Positions 14,213 through 23,694 of a stretch of 37,632 nucleotides of DNA are shown in pieces. Where the stretch lies: the NCBI GenBank assembly GCA_030538215.1, contig JAUNUM010000019.1:1-37632 (forward strand), in the 5' to 3' direction. Below the pieces are notes generated by a model, which was not told the origin of the DNA, ran no database searches, and saw only the letters and a list, made by a program, of their open reading frames with translations. Both the position numbers and the translations under genes were made by a program. Within the stretch, counting starts at the first letter, position 1, and each line of letters starts with the position of its first letter. This stretch comes from Bacteroidia bacterium (GTDB lineage: Bacteria; Bacteroidota; Bacteroidia; Bacteroidales; Dysgonomonadaceae).

Positions 14213-15523
14213 TTACATTTTTCTGCCGTAAGAACGTTCTTCATTCATTTCAACACCAACCTGCTTCTCGGCATCCATTTCTACCCGTTCATTTGTGGAT
14301 TGTTCGCCGGCATCCTGTGCCATTTCTTCTCTCTCACGTTTGGCATCTTGGTACGTGTCCGGGTCGTGGACATTCAATTTTATATCTTTGGCTTTTTGCT
14401 CTTTTGCAGCATCAACCGTTTGTGCAATAGGTTTTGTATTGACTTTTGAAATTTCTCCTGAAACAATATTCAAATCACGCTCAATTCGTACATTGTTCGG
14501 GTATTGAGCCTGTTTTTGCAATAATTCTGCTTTTAACTTGTTCAAAGCTGCTACGTACCCTTTAGAATAAATATTATCCTTTTCTATCTTCTCCTTGCTC
14601 ACTTTCTCGGCAGTCTTGATAAGCAAATAACAAATTCCACCATCGAGCATCAAAGAAGTAATAAGCAATGCTTTGTTGCTAATAAAAGACTTGCCTTTTT
14701 TCGGGGAAATTTCGACACTTGTTTCATCGTCTAACTGTACCATTTCTCCTTTTTTAAGGCGTTCTTTTTCTGTTTCGGAAATTAAATGTCCGTTAATTTC
14801 AGCCACTAAGTCCACTTTATCCGGGTTAACCTTTTTAAAGGATTTTGTTTCTTTGTCGTACTGAAAAAGAACATTTTTGTCTTTCAATTCCTTGTGCGCT
14901 TCTTCTTTATATTCACTGATGGCAAACAAATTTTTGTTAGAACGCTTGTAATCGTAACCGATTTCATTGCCTTGTTTATCCCTTTTGGCCACTTTTACAA
15001 CCACGTTTTCTGTTCCCTTATTTTCAAGCACTATTTTATCGCCTTTCACTTTTCCGCTCAACGAAAGCGTTTTAGCTAATTCAATTCCCCAAATAGTTGA
15101 AAGCTGCCCATTTCTTTTTTGTAACGTGATAAAATAACTTTCCTGATTTTCAGGATTATTTTTATACGGTGCAGAGCCATAATCGGTAATGGTTCCCACA
15201 GCAATGACATCTTTGGAATGGACCTTTTCATCCCGGAAGTACTTGTTTTCTTCATTAGATAGTTGAGATGAATTTTGGTGTTCTTTAAATACCGGATGAA
15301 CCGTTAAACGGGCTTCTCCGTGCTCATCTTCGTAAAGGGAAAGTTTGGCGTTAAAATTTAAATATTCTCCGTCTATTTGCACATTTTCTAACTGCACTTC
15401 ATCAGTAATTCCACCTTCTTTCAAGCGTTGGATATTGGCATCGCTTAGTTGAATATTGTTGTTTTCATCCAACAAATTCAACTCTTTAAACTGTTCGATT
15501 TGGTCTAATCTGTAATTCTGCAT
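14213..15523 (-). CDS. DUF4099/DUF3945-type conjugation-associated protein
   Basis: This 436-aa cytoplasmic protein has two related modules. One lies near the N-terminus (LSDANIQRLKEGGITDEVQL, about 26-45) and one near 245-290 (NGHLISETEKERLKKGEMVQ). Both have the pattern seen in DUF4099 and DUF3945 proteins, which are widespread on Bacteroidetes conjugative elements. A hydrophobic stretch follows near residue 285 (ALLITSLMLDGGICYLLI). The last 130 residues are charged, helical and Gln/Glu-rich. Its function is unknown. It sits between the M23 peptidase and the weak Toprim-like gene. Confidence 0.7.
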   Translation of the reverse strand: MQNYRLDQIEQFKELNLLDENNNIQLSDANIQRLKEGGITDEVQLENVQIDGEYLNFNAKLSLYEDEHGEARLTVHPVFKEHQNSSQLSNEENKYFRDEKVHSKDVIAVGTITDYGSAPYKNNPENQESYFITLQKRNGQLSTIWGIELAKTLSLSGKVKGDKIVLENKGTENVVVKVAKRDKQGNEIGYDYKRSNKNLFAISEYKEEAHKELKDKNVLFQYDKETKSFKKVNPDKVDLVAEINGHLISETEKERLKKGEMVQLDDETSVEISPKKGKSFISNKALLITSLMLDGGICYLLIKTAEKVSKEKIEKDNIYSKGYVAALNKLKAELLQKQAQYPNNVRIERDLNIVSGEISKVNTKPIAQTVDAAKEQKAKDIKLNVHDPDTYQDAKREREEMAQDAGEQSTNERVEMDAEKQVGVEMNEERSYGRKM

Positions 15524-15535
15524 TTTGATTATTAT

Positions 15536-16180
15536 TTAATTGTTGTTCACTAGTATAAAATTATCAATGGCTATATTGTTAGCCTTTAAAATATTATTAA
15601 TAAACGTAACCGGATTAATGTGTAACCCATTTTTCTGAACAGAAAAATGCAAATGCGGTGCAGTTGATTTTCCTGTATTTCCTGTAATACCGATAGGAAT
15701 ATTCGCATCAACAATATCATTTTTTTTATAAAAATAGTGTTGTAAGTGTCCATACGTAACAGTATAGTCGAGAAAGGCAGTTTTGATGTAATGTCCTAAA
15801 TCTTTACAATAGCCGGCATCAATAATTTTCGAATGGTAAATAGAAAAAATGGTGTCGTTATTTGCTCGCAAATCGATACCGTAATGAAACTTATGCACTT
15901 TATCAATAGGGTGTAACCTGTTTCCGTAAACAGAAGTAATGAAAATATTTTTTAATGGCAAAGAAAACAATACCGGTTTATGGAGTTGAACACTCTCGGT
16001 TATTATGGTATCAATGTTCAACGGGTTTGAAAGGGTATCAATCAATGGTGTTGAAATCACATCTTTTTCAAGGCGTAATGAAACACGCTCCATCGGAACA
16101 TCATATTTTAGCGAATTGAATTGCGCAAAAATTGAAGTGAAACAGAAAATCTGAAAAAATATGAAGCAGTATTTTATCAT
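15536..16180 (-). CDS. M23-family peptidoglycan endopeptidase
   Basis: M23 (LytM-type) enzymes cut peptide cross-links in the cell wall. This 214-aa protein has a signal peptide (to about residue 19) and a zinc site made by H99-x-x-x-D103 (HYGID), H145 (TYGHLQ) and H176-L-H178 (APHLHF). The GITGNTGKSTAPHLHF segment is classical. It begins 5 bases after the coupling-protein gene and probably opens the wall for the transfer channel, the role that transglycosylases play in other type IV systems. Confidence 0.9.
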   Translation of the reverse strand: MIKYCFIFFQIFCFTSIFAQFNSLKYDVPMERVSLRLEKDVISTPLIDTLSNPLNIDTIITESVQLHKPVLFSLPLKNIFITSVYGNRLHPIDKVHKFHYGIDLRANNDTIFSIYHSKIIDAGYCKDLGHYIKTAFLDYTVTYGHLQHYFYKKNDIVDANIPIGITGNTGKSTAPHLHFSVQKNGLHINPVTFINNILKANNIAIDNFILVNNN

Positions 16181-16185
16181 TATCT

Positions 16186-18162
16186 TTAATTTAAATCGTT
16201 TAGAATTTCATCTACTAATGTTCTTGTCTCCTCAAATATTTTGTTGTAATATTCTTTTAGAAAAACGTTTTTATTCTCTTTGAATTTATGGTACTGCGGT
16301 TTCTTTAAGTGCGGTTCCGCTTTTTCCTCTGCAAAGACTTCATTCATATTAATGTTGATTTTGCAATGCACAGCCGACGGAATGTATTTATCTCCATAAG
16401 TGTTATTATCAATATCCATCGCTACCACTCCCACCATTTCTCCGGTTTTCAGATTGGCTATTTTCCCTGCCGGAATCAAGTTGTCTAATTTTTCTGAAAC
16501 ATTAATGGATGTTTTTGTTCTGTCGATACTTAGACTTTCACCCATTTGTTTTTTCTTTCCTGCCAATGTTTGCAGCCATTCTAACGTCTGCTTGCTACGC
16601 GCTGAACCGGATAAAACATTGCCAATGACTGAACTTATTGTATCGGCTGTTTCCTTGCCGTATTGTTGCTGGAACTGGGGTAGTTCCTGCAATCCCAGAA
16701 CAACACCCACCTTATTGCTACGTGCGGTAGCAATAAGGTTTTCAATTTTATGTAAATAAATTGTAGGAACTTCGTCAACGATAATCCCTAATGGCAAATT
16801 GCCTTGCCTGTTTACCACATTTATTATTCGGTTTACAACAAGTGAATAGAGTGTAGAACTAGCACTTTGCGTGTCCGGGTCAGATGCTAAAATAAAAACC
16901 GTTGGATTTTCAGGGCTGGAAATAGTAAGTGGAACTTCGTCTTTACTAAAGATAAAATATGTCTCTTTGGTAGCCAATTTACTTAAATAGATCTTAAGTG
17001 TCCCAATTTGTCCCTCGAGCTGATCATATGCTTTTTTTTCGTGTGCGGAAATAAAAGGACTAAGCATTGGAATTAACTCAGTATTAGTAAAAAGAATCGG
17101 AAAAATTTTATCATACGGCATTGTGATAAAAGAGAGAATGTGGGGCAAAGTAGAATACTTGCCATTCTCATATTGATTAAAGAAATAAATACAAGCGGCT
17201 AAGAAATTAGTCGCACTCTCATCAAAGAACGCTTCGCCTTTTTCTCCTTTCTTCAACGCTTTTACAAGGCTTTCTGCCACCTCTTGTGCTTGTATCAATG
17301 AACCAATATATTTCACGGAAAGTGGATTAACCCTCACGCTGTTTTCCACGTTATTGACATCGATTACGTGGTACTTGTAATCAGGAAATTTTCCATTTCT
17401 CTTGTTGCTGATGTAATGATACAAGGCAATATTGGCCAATGTTGGAAATTTAAAATCGTACACACAAAGGGTAAATCCTTTCTTTATCATTTGACGAATG
17501 CAAGGATTAATCACGCCAAAAGATTTACCAGATCCCGGCGTTCCAATCACGAGAATACCCCGAAAAGGATTCATATTTATCCATCCATCATACACTTTTC
17601 TTTTATAATAAAACTTTGTAGGGATATTCACACTGGTAGGTGTTTCCAGCAACTCCGTTTCTTGCATAAAACTTTCTTCTTCAACATTCCAAACATCTTT
17701 ACCGAAGTTTGATTTGATGATTTTGCTGATGTTGCTAACACCGATTAAAGTAAGCAATGCCCCCAGAACCGTGAATATTACGTATAAAAGTTGATACAAC
17801 GGCGTGTACGGTAGAATAAAATTTCCGGGAAAAGAAAATTTGGGAATAAAAAGCAGTGAAGTAAACATTAAAATGATACCGAAACACAAAGGTATAACGA
17901 TATGTGTAAACACATTAATATCTATTTTCTTCTTGGCTTTAGTTCCTATCCCTACTAAGCAGATGATTATTAAAGTAAGGATTTTGGTATGAAGCGGAAT
18001 TTTAAACACATCAATTTTAGCAAAATTAATCAGCAAATTTTTAAAAATACCTTCAGGGATGAACAGCATATAGCAGTTTGAAACAATGTCAAAAGCTGCA
18101 ATAAAAAAAACGCTAAATTGTAAGAATGAATAAATTTTCATTTGTTCTTTGCTTTCTTCCAT
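16186..18162 (-). CDS. Type IV coupling protein (VirD4/TraG-type ATPase)
   Basis: This hexameric membrane ATPase would bring the relaxase-DNA complex to the channel. Of 658 aa, the first 145 hold four hydrophobic segments. Walker A is at 207-214 (GTPGSGKS, Lys213), and Walker B at 459-465 (GIIVDEVP, Asp463-Glu464). The central part resembles the TrwB/TraD DNA-binding ATPase. Length and order fit the Bacteroides coupling proteins often called MobC or BfmC. It follows the XRE gene and precedes the wall peptidase. Confidence 0.92.
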   Translation of the reverse strand: MEESKEQMKIYSFLQFSVFFIAAFDIVSNCYMLFIPEGIFKNLLINFAKIDVFKIPLHTKILTLIIICLVGIGTKAKKKIDINVFTHIVIPLCFGIILMFTSLLFIPKFSFPGNFILPYTPLYQLLYVIFTVLGALLTLIGVSNISKIIKSNFGKDVWNVEEESFMQETELLETPTSVNIPTKFYYKRKVYDGWINMNPFRGILVIGTPGSGKSFGVINPCIRQMIKKGFTLCVYDFKFPTLANIALYHYISNKRNGKFPDYKYHVIDVNNVENSVRVNPLSVKYIGSLIQAQEVAESLVKALKKGEKGEAFFDESATNFLAACIYFFNQYENGKYSTLPHILSFITMPYDKIFPILFTNTELIPMLSPFISAHEKKAYDQLEGQIGTLKIYLSKLATKETYFIFSKDEVPLTISSPENPTVFILASDPDTQSASSTLYSLVVNRIINVVNRQGNLPLGIIVDEVPTIYLHKIENLIATARSNKVGVVLGLQELPQFQQQYGKETADTISSVIGNVLSGSARSKQTLEWLQTLAGKKKQMGESLSIDRTKTSINVSEKLDNLIPAGKIANLKTGEMVGVVAMDIDNNTYGDKYIPSAVHCKININMNEVFAEEKAEPHLKKPQYHKFKENKNVFLKEYYNKIFEETRTLVDEILNDLN

Positions 18163-18183
18163 TTTTACTGCTTTATTAAGACT

Positions 18184-18381
18184 TTACTCTAATTTTAAAA
18201 TATCTCCCGGCAAGCATTTTAATTCTCTACAGAGTTTTTCGAGTAAATTAAATCTTATGGATTTCACTTTCCCGTTTTTCAAATTAGACAGATTACTAGG
18301 AGTAATATTGATCCTATCTGAAAGTTCATTAAGAGAAATTTTGTTTCTCGCCATTTCAACATCTAAATAAACTACTATCAT
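18184..18381 (-). CDS. Small XRE-family transcriptional regulator
   Basis: This 65-aa protein is essentially one helix-turn-helix domain (SLNELSDRINITPSNLSNLK, residues 17-36), of the YozG-like type with the usual MIVVYLDV opening strand and a PGDIL ending. It binds DNA as a dimer. Its ATG shares one base with the stop of ardC (TAATG). It lies just before the coupling-protein gene and may tune transfer expression. I could not identify its operator. Confidence 0.85.
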   Translation of the reverse strand: MIVVYLDVEMARNKISLNELSDRINITPSNLSNLKNGKVKSIRFNLLEKLCRELKCLPGDILKLE

Positions 18382-19904
18382 TATCTTTTCATCCCAATTG
18401 ATTGTTCATTATCGGATAACGAATGTTCATACTTTGACTGAGCCAATTCAATTGTAGAAATTGACTTATCTTTAAACAAAGCCTTTGTTTCGCTATAAGA
18501 AAGTATTTCAGGCTGTTGTTCTTTTCCGTCAATAAAACATTGTACTGCATACTGCCCGGTATAATGTTTGAAAACGTGAACATCAGTTATTCTTTCAGCA
18601 GAATGTTGTTCTTTGTCGTCAACAGTCTTATCCGCTGTTTTTTTTTCGATTTCAATTAGCTCGTTTTTATTGATAGCATCTACAAGTTTATCGGCGTATT
18701 GTCTCGGAACTTCGACAAATGATTTACCTTGATCAGCTTGAGATATTATTGAATCGTACCCGTTTTTCAATAAATACTTATATACGTCTATACTCAATTT
18801 CGTATCAAAATAAACATTGTCATAGTTAAATCCACTTTCTTTGTAAGCTTTCATTTCTGTAGGCGCTTGAGTGGCAAAAACGGTTTTTTCTTTTGAATGG
18901 ATTTCTGCAAGCGTTTCTTCTTTATCCTGATAAATTTTTAGTTGTTCTTTTTCCACCACGTCCAACACCATATTGGAAGCCTTGTTAACATCGTTCATTA
19001 TATTCAGTAAAAAATCAGGATACTCTTTGATTGATTTTAGCCAGGCTTTCAAATATTGAGCATTTTCGTCACGAATAGTTGTAGCAATACCGACAGATTG
19101 TGCACTAACGGCAGCTGTAAGCTCTGCAACCAATTCTTCTCGGCCATATTCCCGACTCCCAAAATGATCTCCCATTTCCCTGTTTAAACGTTCGGGATGT
19201 CCGGTTGAATGAGCCATTTCGTGTAACATTGTTGAATAGAAAGACTCTCCATTAACGAATTGATTTTTTTGCGGTATTGCGATATAATCAGACGTTTTAT
19301 TGTAATAAGCACCGTCTTGCACTTTCAAGTAAATAGGAACCGCCCAGGAATTTCTTTTTACCATATTATCTAACGCTTCTGAAACGAACATCTCTTTTTC
19401 ATCGCGCTTAATTTCCGGGGTAAATTGTTTTTCTAATTTCTCCCATAATTCCGGCTTAGCTTCACGAATATTCGTCTGTTCTACATTAAATACATTATAA
19501 TGCCGCATATATGGGACCACATTATATTTTTCTTTTTCTTTATTGGAAAGATCACGCCAATCTTCTATGGTAATTTTTTCCCCGAAAACTTTATCTTTTA
19601 TAAAATAATTCCAATAAACAATAGGAGTTGATTCCGAACCTTTGTTGATACTTAACCCATTTTCTTTGGCCTGTTTGAAAGTAGTATAAACAGGAAGCTC
19701 ATAACCATTTTTCGCAGCAACAAAATACAGAACTAGAGAATTTAGCCCCCTATAATTTCGTCCGTCTAAATTCTGAGGTAACCCAACTTTGCCATTGGTG
19801 TTTATCCACGGTTGTTTCCAATCCTCTGATATATCTTTTATTCTGTTAATCATTAAATTGGTAAATGTAGATAAGAATTTTTCATCAATATTTTTTTTCG
19901 CCAT
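18381..19904 (-). CDS. ardC: ArdC-type antirestriction protein with metallopeptidase domain
   Basis: ArdC proteins shield the entering single-stranded plasmid from the recipient's restriction enzymes. The 507 aa begin with the single-strand-binding N-terminal domain (about 5-145, including QPWINTNG and GRNYRGLNSLVL). A zincin-like domain follows with H228-E229-x-x-H232 (LHEMAHSTGHPERL) and a third ligand likely among Glu256-Glu261 (REELVAEL). The C-terminal 180 residues include a segment around 375-420 (DTKLSIDVYKYLLKNGYDSI), which looks like an added accessory domain, plus a polar linker. It is placed where early-expressed genes often occur on conjugative elements. Confidence 0.85.
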   Translation of the reverse strand: MAKKNIDEKFLSTFTNLMINRIKDISEDWKQPWINTNGKVGLPQNLDGRNYRGLNSLVLYFVAAKNGYELPVYTTFKQAKENGLSINKGSESTPIVYWNYFIKDKVFGEKITIEDWRDLSNKEKEKYNVVPYMRHYNVFNVEQTNIREAKPELWEKLEKQFTPEIKRDEKEMFVSEALDNMVKRNSWAVPIYLKVQDGAYYNKTSDYIAIPQKNQFVNGESFYSTMLHEMAHSTGHPERLNREMGDHFGSREYGREELVAELTAAVSAQSVGIATTIRDENAQYLKAWLKSIKEYPDFLLNIMNDVNKASNMVLDVVEKEQLKIYQDKEETLAEIHSKEKTVFATQAPTEMKAYKESGFNYDNVYFDTKLSIDVYKYLLKNGYDSIISQADQGKSFVEVPRQYADKLVDAINKNELIEIEKKTADKTVDDKEQHSAERITDVHVFKHYTGQYAVQCFIDGKEQQPEILSYSETKALFKDKSISTIELAQSKYEHSLSDNEQSIGMKR

Positions 19905-19917
19905 AGTTACAGCTGTG

Positions 19918-20121
19918 TTATTGATTATACATTATTTGTTTTTCTATGTAATCAAGAAAAGAAATTGCATTGTCATTGGAACGCTTAAGATTTCTTTTCC
20001 TTAAGAAAGCAAGATATTCTTCTCTGATATCTTCCTGTTCAAATACAAATTCATCAATTGTAATTTTTCCGTCCTGGCATAAAGAAACCAATTCGTCGTG
20101 ATTCATTTTTTTATTTTCCAT
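19918..20121 (-). CDS. Small uncharacterised protein upstream of ardC
   Basis: This is a 67-aa, highly charged, mostly helical protein (MNHDELVSLCQDGKITIDEF). It lies 13 bases upstream of ardC and is likely cotranscribed with it. I recall similar short proteins beside ardC on Bacteroidetes elements, but have no function to offer. Confidence 0.65.
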   Translation of the reverse strand: MENKKMNHDELVSLCQDGKITIDEFVFEQEDIREEYLAFLRKRNLKRSNDNAISFLDYIEKQIMYNQ

Positions 20122-20145
20122 TGTTATATAATTTAGATTTATGTA

Positions 20146-20607
20146 CTAAAATCTAACTTTAAACCCACATCCGATTGAAATTCTCCATCTATCGATCGGA
20201 GAGTTTATGTAGTAACCGAAATCGGAAAGTGCAAAGAAGTCTAAGCCGAAATCGACAGTTTGAGAGAGTTCAAGCCCTGCTTCCGGCGCAAATACAGCTT
20301 TTGAGAAATCACTCCCACCTAACGCACCTAAACGGCCTTTAAATGTTGTATTAATACCCTTGTAAATAACTGGTTTGTAACGAACAACTAAAAAAAAGCT
20401 CTCATAATCTTTTTTAAAATAAGCCTTAAGCCCAAAATCCCAGGAATGATGGTATCGGTTCGGTAAATCCAAGCCGATTGAAACATTGTTTCCACCGTGA
20501 TTAACGGTATATCCAAAATCAGCATACATATATTTATAGCCTTGTTGTGCTTTGGAAGCAAAAGGTACTAATGCTAAAATTGCCATTAAAAGAAGTGTTT
20601 TTTTCAT
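20146..20607 (-). CDS. traO: TraO-like outer-membrane protein
   Basis: This 153-aa protein starts with a signal peptide (ALVPFASKAQQ) and ends in phenylalanine (GFKVRF), as outer-membrane beta-barrels do. Alternating polar and hydrophobic strands such as WDFGLKAYFKKDYESFFLVV fit a barrel. Size, signal and position directly after TraN match TraO of Bacteroides conjugation systems. Its exact role is unknown; it is probably part of the outer-membrane section. Confidence 0.65.
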   Translation of the reverse strand: MKKTLLLMAILALVPFASKAQQGYKYMYADFGYTVNHGGNNVSIGLDLPNRYHHSWDFGLKAYFKKDYESFFLVVRYKPVIYKGINTTFKGRLGALGGSDFSKAVFAPEAGLELSQTVDFGLDFFALSDFGYYINSPIDRWRISIGCGFKVRF

Positions 20608-20617
20608 AACTCATTAA

Positions 20618-21463
20618 TTAAAAGGTATCAGCATTGAGCAAGTCCCTGTATTCAACCAATAAATCCAATGAACGCCCACTTATTTGCCTTTCAGCGAGCC
20701 GTATTCTTAATACTTTGTCATTGGGAAATGTAAATTTTTCAAAAACATACACGTTACGGAATGAACGTTTAAATTCTTTTGTTTTATATAATGTATAAAA
20801 CGGCTTTACCTCAATAGACTGGTTATTGGTAGCTTTATAAATCTTTTTATCATCGATTGAAAATGAAATTAAATCCACATTATACTTAATGTTTGTTTTA
20901 TTCTGAAAGGTCAAATCCAAAAAAACGTAATCTCCAAAAGAATAGATATTATTTAACCGTGCCGTCAAACCCAATCCCTTTGATACAACGTTTTTCATTT
21001 TTTTACTTCGGCGTTGAATATCCAAACAGATTGACTGCAGCTCAAAGTTTGTGATGCTGACTTTAGGAAATTGCAACGGCTTCATATATACCGGTAATAT
21101 TTCAACTTCGGTTGACAAGCCACTGCGCTTTGTTGAATACATTACCCTATATTGTGCCATAAAAGATTGTCCAACTATTGTTACTACACCTAAGTCCTCG
21201 TTTTGAGTAAAATAAGAATGCAAGCTATCTTTCAAAAAAGGCTTAAAACGTGCTATGTTTTCTACCGGAATATCTCCTACCAGTTTTTGAGTTGAGATAT
21301 CCACGTAATTAATAGGTTCCGGACTGCGAAAATGCAACGTAAGATTTTCGTTCACGAAAATTACCGGAAGATTGTTAAATTCATTATCACCCACATAAGT
21401 TGATTGTCCTTTAAGGGTAATAGACAATGCGATTGCGAATAAAAATAATAATGCCTGTTTCAT
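20618..21463 (-). CDS. traN: Conjugation protein TraN (VirB9-like)
   Basis: The 281-aa protein has a signal peptide (ALSITLKGQ) and a beta-rich mature part, with the PVIFVNENLTLHFRSPEPIN segment seen in TraN of Bacteroides elements. TraN acts as the VirB9-like outer part of the core complex. It starts 6 bases after TraM ends, the standard TraM-TraN order. Confidence 0.85.
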   Translation of the reverse strand: MKQALLFLFAIALSITLKGQSTYVGDNEFNNLPVIFVNENLTLHFRSPEPINYVDISTQKLVGDIPVENIARFKPFLKDSLHSYFTQNEDLGVVTIVGQSFMAQYRVMYSTKRSGLSTEVEILPVYMKPLQFPKVSITNFELQSICLDIQRRSKKMKNVVSKGLGLTARLNNIYSFGDYVFLDLTFQNKTNIKYNVDLISFSIDDKKIYKATNNQSIEVKPFYTLYKTKEFKRSFRNVYVFEKFTFPNDKVLRIRLAERQISGRSLDLLVEYRDLLNADTF

Positions 21464-21469
21464 AATTAA

Positions 21470-22720
21470 TTAGTTGTTAGTATTTTGTTTGTAAATCATT
21501 TCACGTGTTTGGTCTAAAGTCTCTCTATCAATGAGATAAACAAATGTATTGTACTTTAATTTGGCTTTATTCTGTCTTATAAGCCGTGATATAGAACTGG
21601 ATGTACTGGTAAAAGCTCTATCAATTAAAGAAGTAAAAAATTGTTGTTTCATATCCCCTGTCGCCGTATTCAAATTCATTCCTTGTATAGAATTTCCGCC
21701 CAATTCTTTTGTAAACTCCCTAAATTGAGAACTTGGAACATATAAACCCTCCATTCCGTCCACATCATAAATCGAAAGATTTATCGGCAGAATGTTATTG
21801 TGGTGCATTATAGAAACAATGTTTAACCGTACACGCTGTTCATTAAAGCCTGTAATTAAAGCATACAAATATGTATCGGTATCAATAATGTAATTACCAA
21901 CTTTAATAGGTTCTAAAAGCCTGATTTTAATTCGGCTTCCGGCATACCCGGTTACATTTTCATCGATAATGGCTTTGATGAAATCTCCCTTTTTATCCTT
22001 GATTATTGTGTTAAAGTGCTTGTTATGCTCCACCCTGCTAACCGTGAGCTTGGAAAGTCTGTCTTTTTCCATTAATTCGTACATCAACCGCTGCCTTTCT
22101 TCTTCTTTTTCTATCATTTGTAATTCAGGATTTGTAGCCCTTTCCAGGCTATCTAAAAACCGATACTGCTCTTTCATCAGTTCTAAAGCGGATGGTTCTT
22201 GCGTATTCTGCTTGGACGTATCAGATTCATTCCCGGCATTAATTAATTTAAGCATCTCCAGTACATCATCATTGGAGCTATTACCTCCGGCTTGGGATGT
22301 ATATCCACCGGATGCAATTTCAGCCTGTTGTCGTCGCAATGCATCTTCGGCCTCTTTAAGTTGCTGTTGTTCCAATTCAATTCGCGCCCTTTCATCATCA
22401 TCATACAGATTTTGAAACTCATCTTTTTCTATGGCTTCCGTTTCCAGTTTATTAATTGCGGAAATTTGTTTTTCACGATTTTCAAAATTATAATGCTGCT
22501 TGTATGCATCAAATTTATCATCCAAGTCTTTCTGCCGTAAAGTGGTCGAAGCATCACTAAGAGAAAGCTGTAAGTCGTCAGCGCCAATTACAACTTTTTC
22601 CGTGGTGTTTTCGGAATTCATCGAACTAAAGACATAAAACATAAAGTTGGCAAACACGAACACCATTATCGGAATGATGTATTTAGGTTGTTTGAAATCT
22701 ATTTTAAAATTTTTTCCCAT
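21470..22720 (-). CDS. traM: Conjugation protein TraM (VirB10-like)
   Basis: This is a 416-aa inner-membrane protein. After KQPKYIIPIMVFVFANFMFYVF, a single membrane segment at about 13-33, comes a long charged coiled coil (residues 50-215) and then a C-terminal domain of about 180 residues (GSRIKIRLLEPIKVGNYIID) of the VirB10 type that spans the periplasm. Its ATG overlaps the stop of the TraL-like gene by one base. It fits TraM of the Bacteroides class in length and organisation. Confidence 0.9.
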   Translation of the reverse strand: MGKNFKIDFKQPKYIIPIMVFVFANFMFYVFSSMNSENTTEKVVIGADDLQLSLSDASTTLRQKDLDDKFDAYKQHYNFENREKQISAINKLETEAIEKDEFQNLYDDDERARIELEQQQLKEAEDALRRQQAEIASGGYTSQAGGNSSNDDVLEMLKLINAGNESDTSKQNTQEPSALELMKEQYRFLDSLERATNPELQMIEKEEERQRLMYELMEKDRLSKLTVSRVEHNKHFNTIIKDKKGDFIKAIIDENVTGYAGSRIKIRLLEPIKVGNYIIDTDTYLYALITGFNEQRVRLNIVSIMHHNNILPINLSIYDVDGMEGLYVPSSQFREFTKELGGNSIQGMNLNTATGDMKQQFFTSLIDRAFTSTSSSISRLIRQNKAKLKYNTFVYLIDRETLDQTREMIYKQNTNN

Positions 22721-23073
22721 TATTCAAATTCATTTATGTAATTTATAATACTTTCAATTTCATCATAAATAGTTACAATTTTAATACTATCTGCTTGCGA
22801 AAAAGTATCTTTGGAGAGAACTACCTCTAAATCTTTTTCTAATTCTTTTATTCTTTTCATAGCTGTGGTTACGTCTATGATACCGCCAATACCTTTTGAA
22901 AGAGGCTCTATTCCACTTTCAACGCCAAATTTAATTTCAGCTTCCGGAGGTTCGTAAGTGACATACCTAACAATTGCTACAATTATGCCTATAGCGATTA
23001 AGGTTACCATAGCGTAATAAATCCGCATTGGATAAGCCACAAAAAAGTCGTTTATTTTTTCTTTTATTCTCAT
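22720..23073 (-). CDS. traL: TraL-like small membrane protein
   Basis: The start is placed at 23073 (MRIKEKINDFF), two bases after TraK; the longer frame begins with TTG inside traK. The 117-aa protein has one membrane segment (about residues 20-40), and the rest is an acidic helical tail. In Bacteroides elements TraL lies between TraK and TraM and is a one-helix membrane protein, so position and topology support the call. The sequence alone is not decisive. Confidence 0.7.
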   Translation of the reverse strand: MRIKEKINDFFVAYPMRIYYAMVTLIAIGIIVAIVRYVTYEPPEAEIKFGVESGIEPLSKGIGGIIDVTTAMKRIKELEKDLEVVLSKDTFSQADSIKIVTIYDEIESIINYINEFE

Positions 23074-23075
23074 AA

Positions 23076-23693
23076 TCAATACGTGAATTTTTCTTGAATA
23101 GATAAATCTTCGTTGTTTAATGTTTTCCAATTAACTATTTGCACACCGTGGCTGTTGTTAATTGTCCTCGGAACATCTACTAAGCTGCCGCTTGTAACTA
23201 AATTTCGGACAGTGATACTGGTACGTCTTTCTATTTTTTGTTTTCCGTAAAAAACGAAATTTTTATTATTATCTAGAACTATACTATCAGTCATTAATGA
23301 TATAAAAGCATTGCTTGAAAGAATGGAAGAGAAAAATCCCTTTTCTTTCATAGAGTGATACTGTTGCATTCCACTTTCATCACACAGATACAATGCTTTT
23401 TCCATTTGTAACTGTATTTGCTTTTCGTCCGGCATTATATTGAAGAACAAAGAGTGAAACAAGTCTATTTGTGACCGGTATTCCGCTGGGCGATTCACTT
23501 CTTGTAGGGTTTGACTGGCAAGCATAGGAATATTACCATTTAAGACGTAAATAGATTTCCGTGCGCTATTTACCTGTCCGTTTGCATAGATCAGTATTGC
23601 GATGCAAATAACAAGATTGAAAAGGAAAGATATGAAAGCTACTGAACGGCTTGCTTTCATCCTACTTTCTAATGTTTTTACTACTTTTTTCAT
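23076..23693 (-). CDS. traK: Conjugation protein TraK (VirB8-like position)
   Basis: This 205-aa protein has a membrane segment at about 17-38 (RSVAFISFLFNLVICIAILI) followed by a mixed periplasmic domain. The start of the mature part (NGNIPMLASQ) is typical of TraK of the Bacteroides class. TraK and TraJ lie side by side with a one-base gap. Confidence 0.88.
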   Translation of the reverse strand: MKKVVKTLESRMKASRSVAFISFLFNLVICIAILIYANGQVNSARKSIYVLNGNIPMLASQTLQEVNRPAEYRSQIDLFHSLFFNIMPDEKQIQLQMEKALYLCDESGMQQYHSMKEKGFFSSILSSNAFISLMTDSIVLDNNKNFVFYGKQKIERRTSITVRNLVTSGSLVDVPRTINNSHGVQIVNWKTLNNEDLSIQEKFTY

Positions 23694-23694
23694 T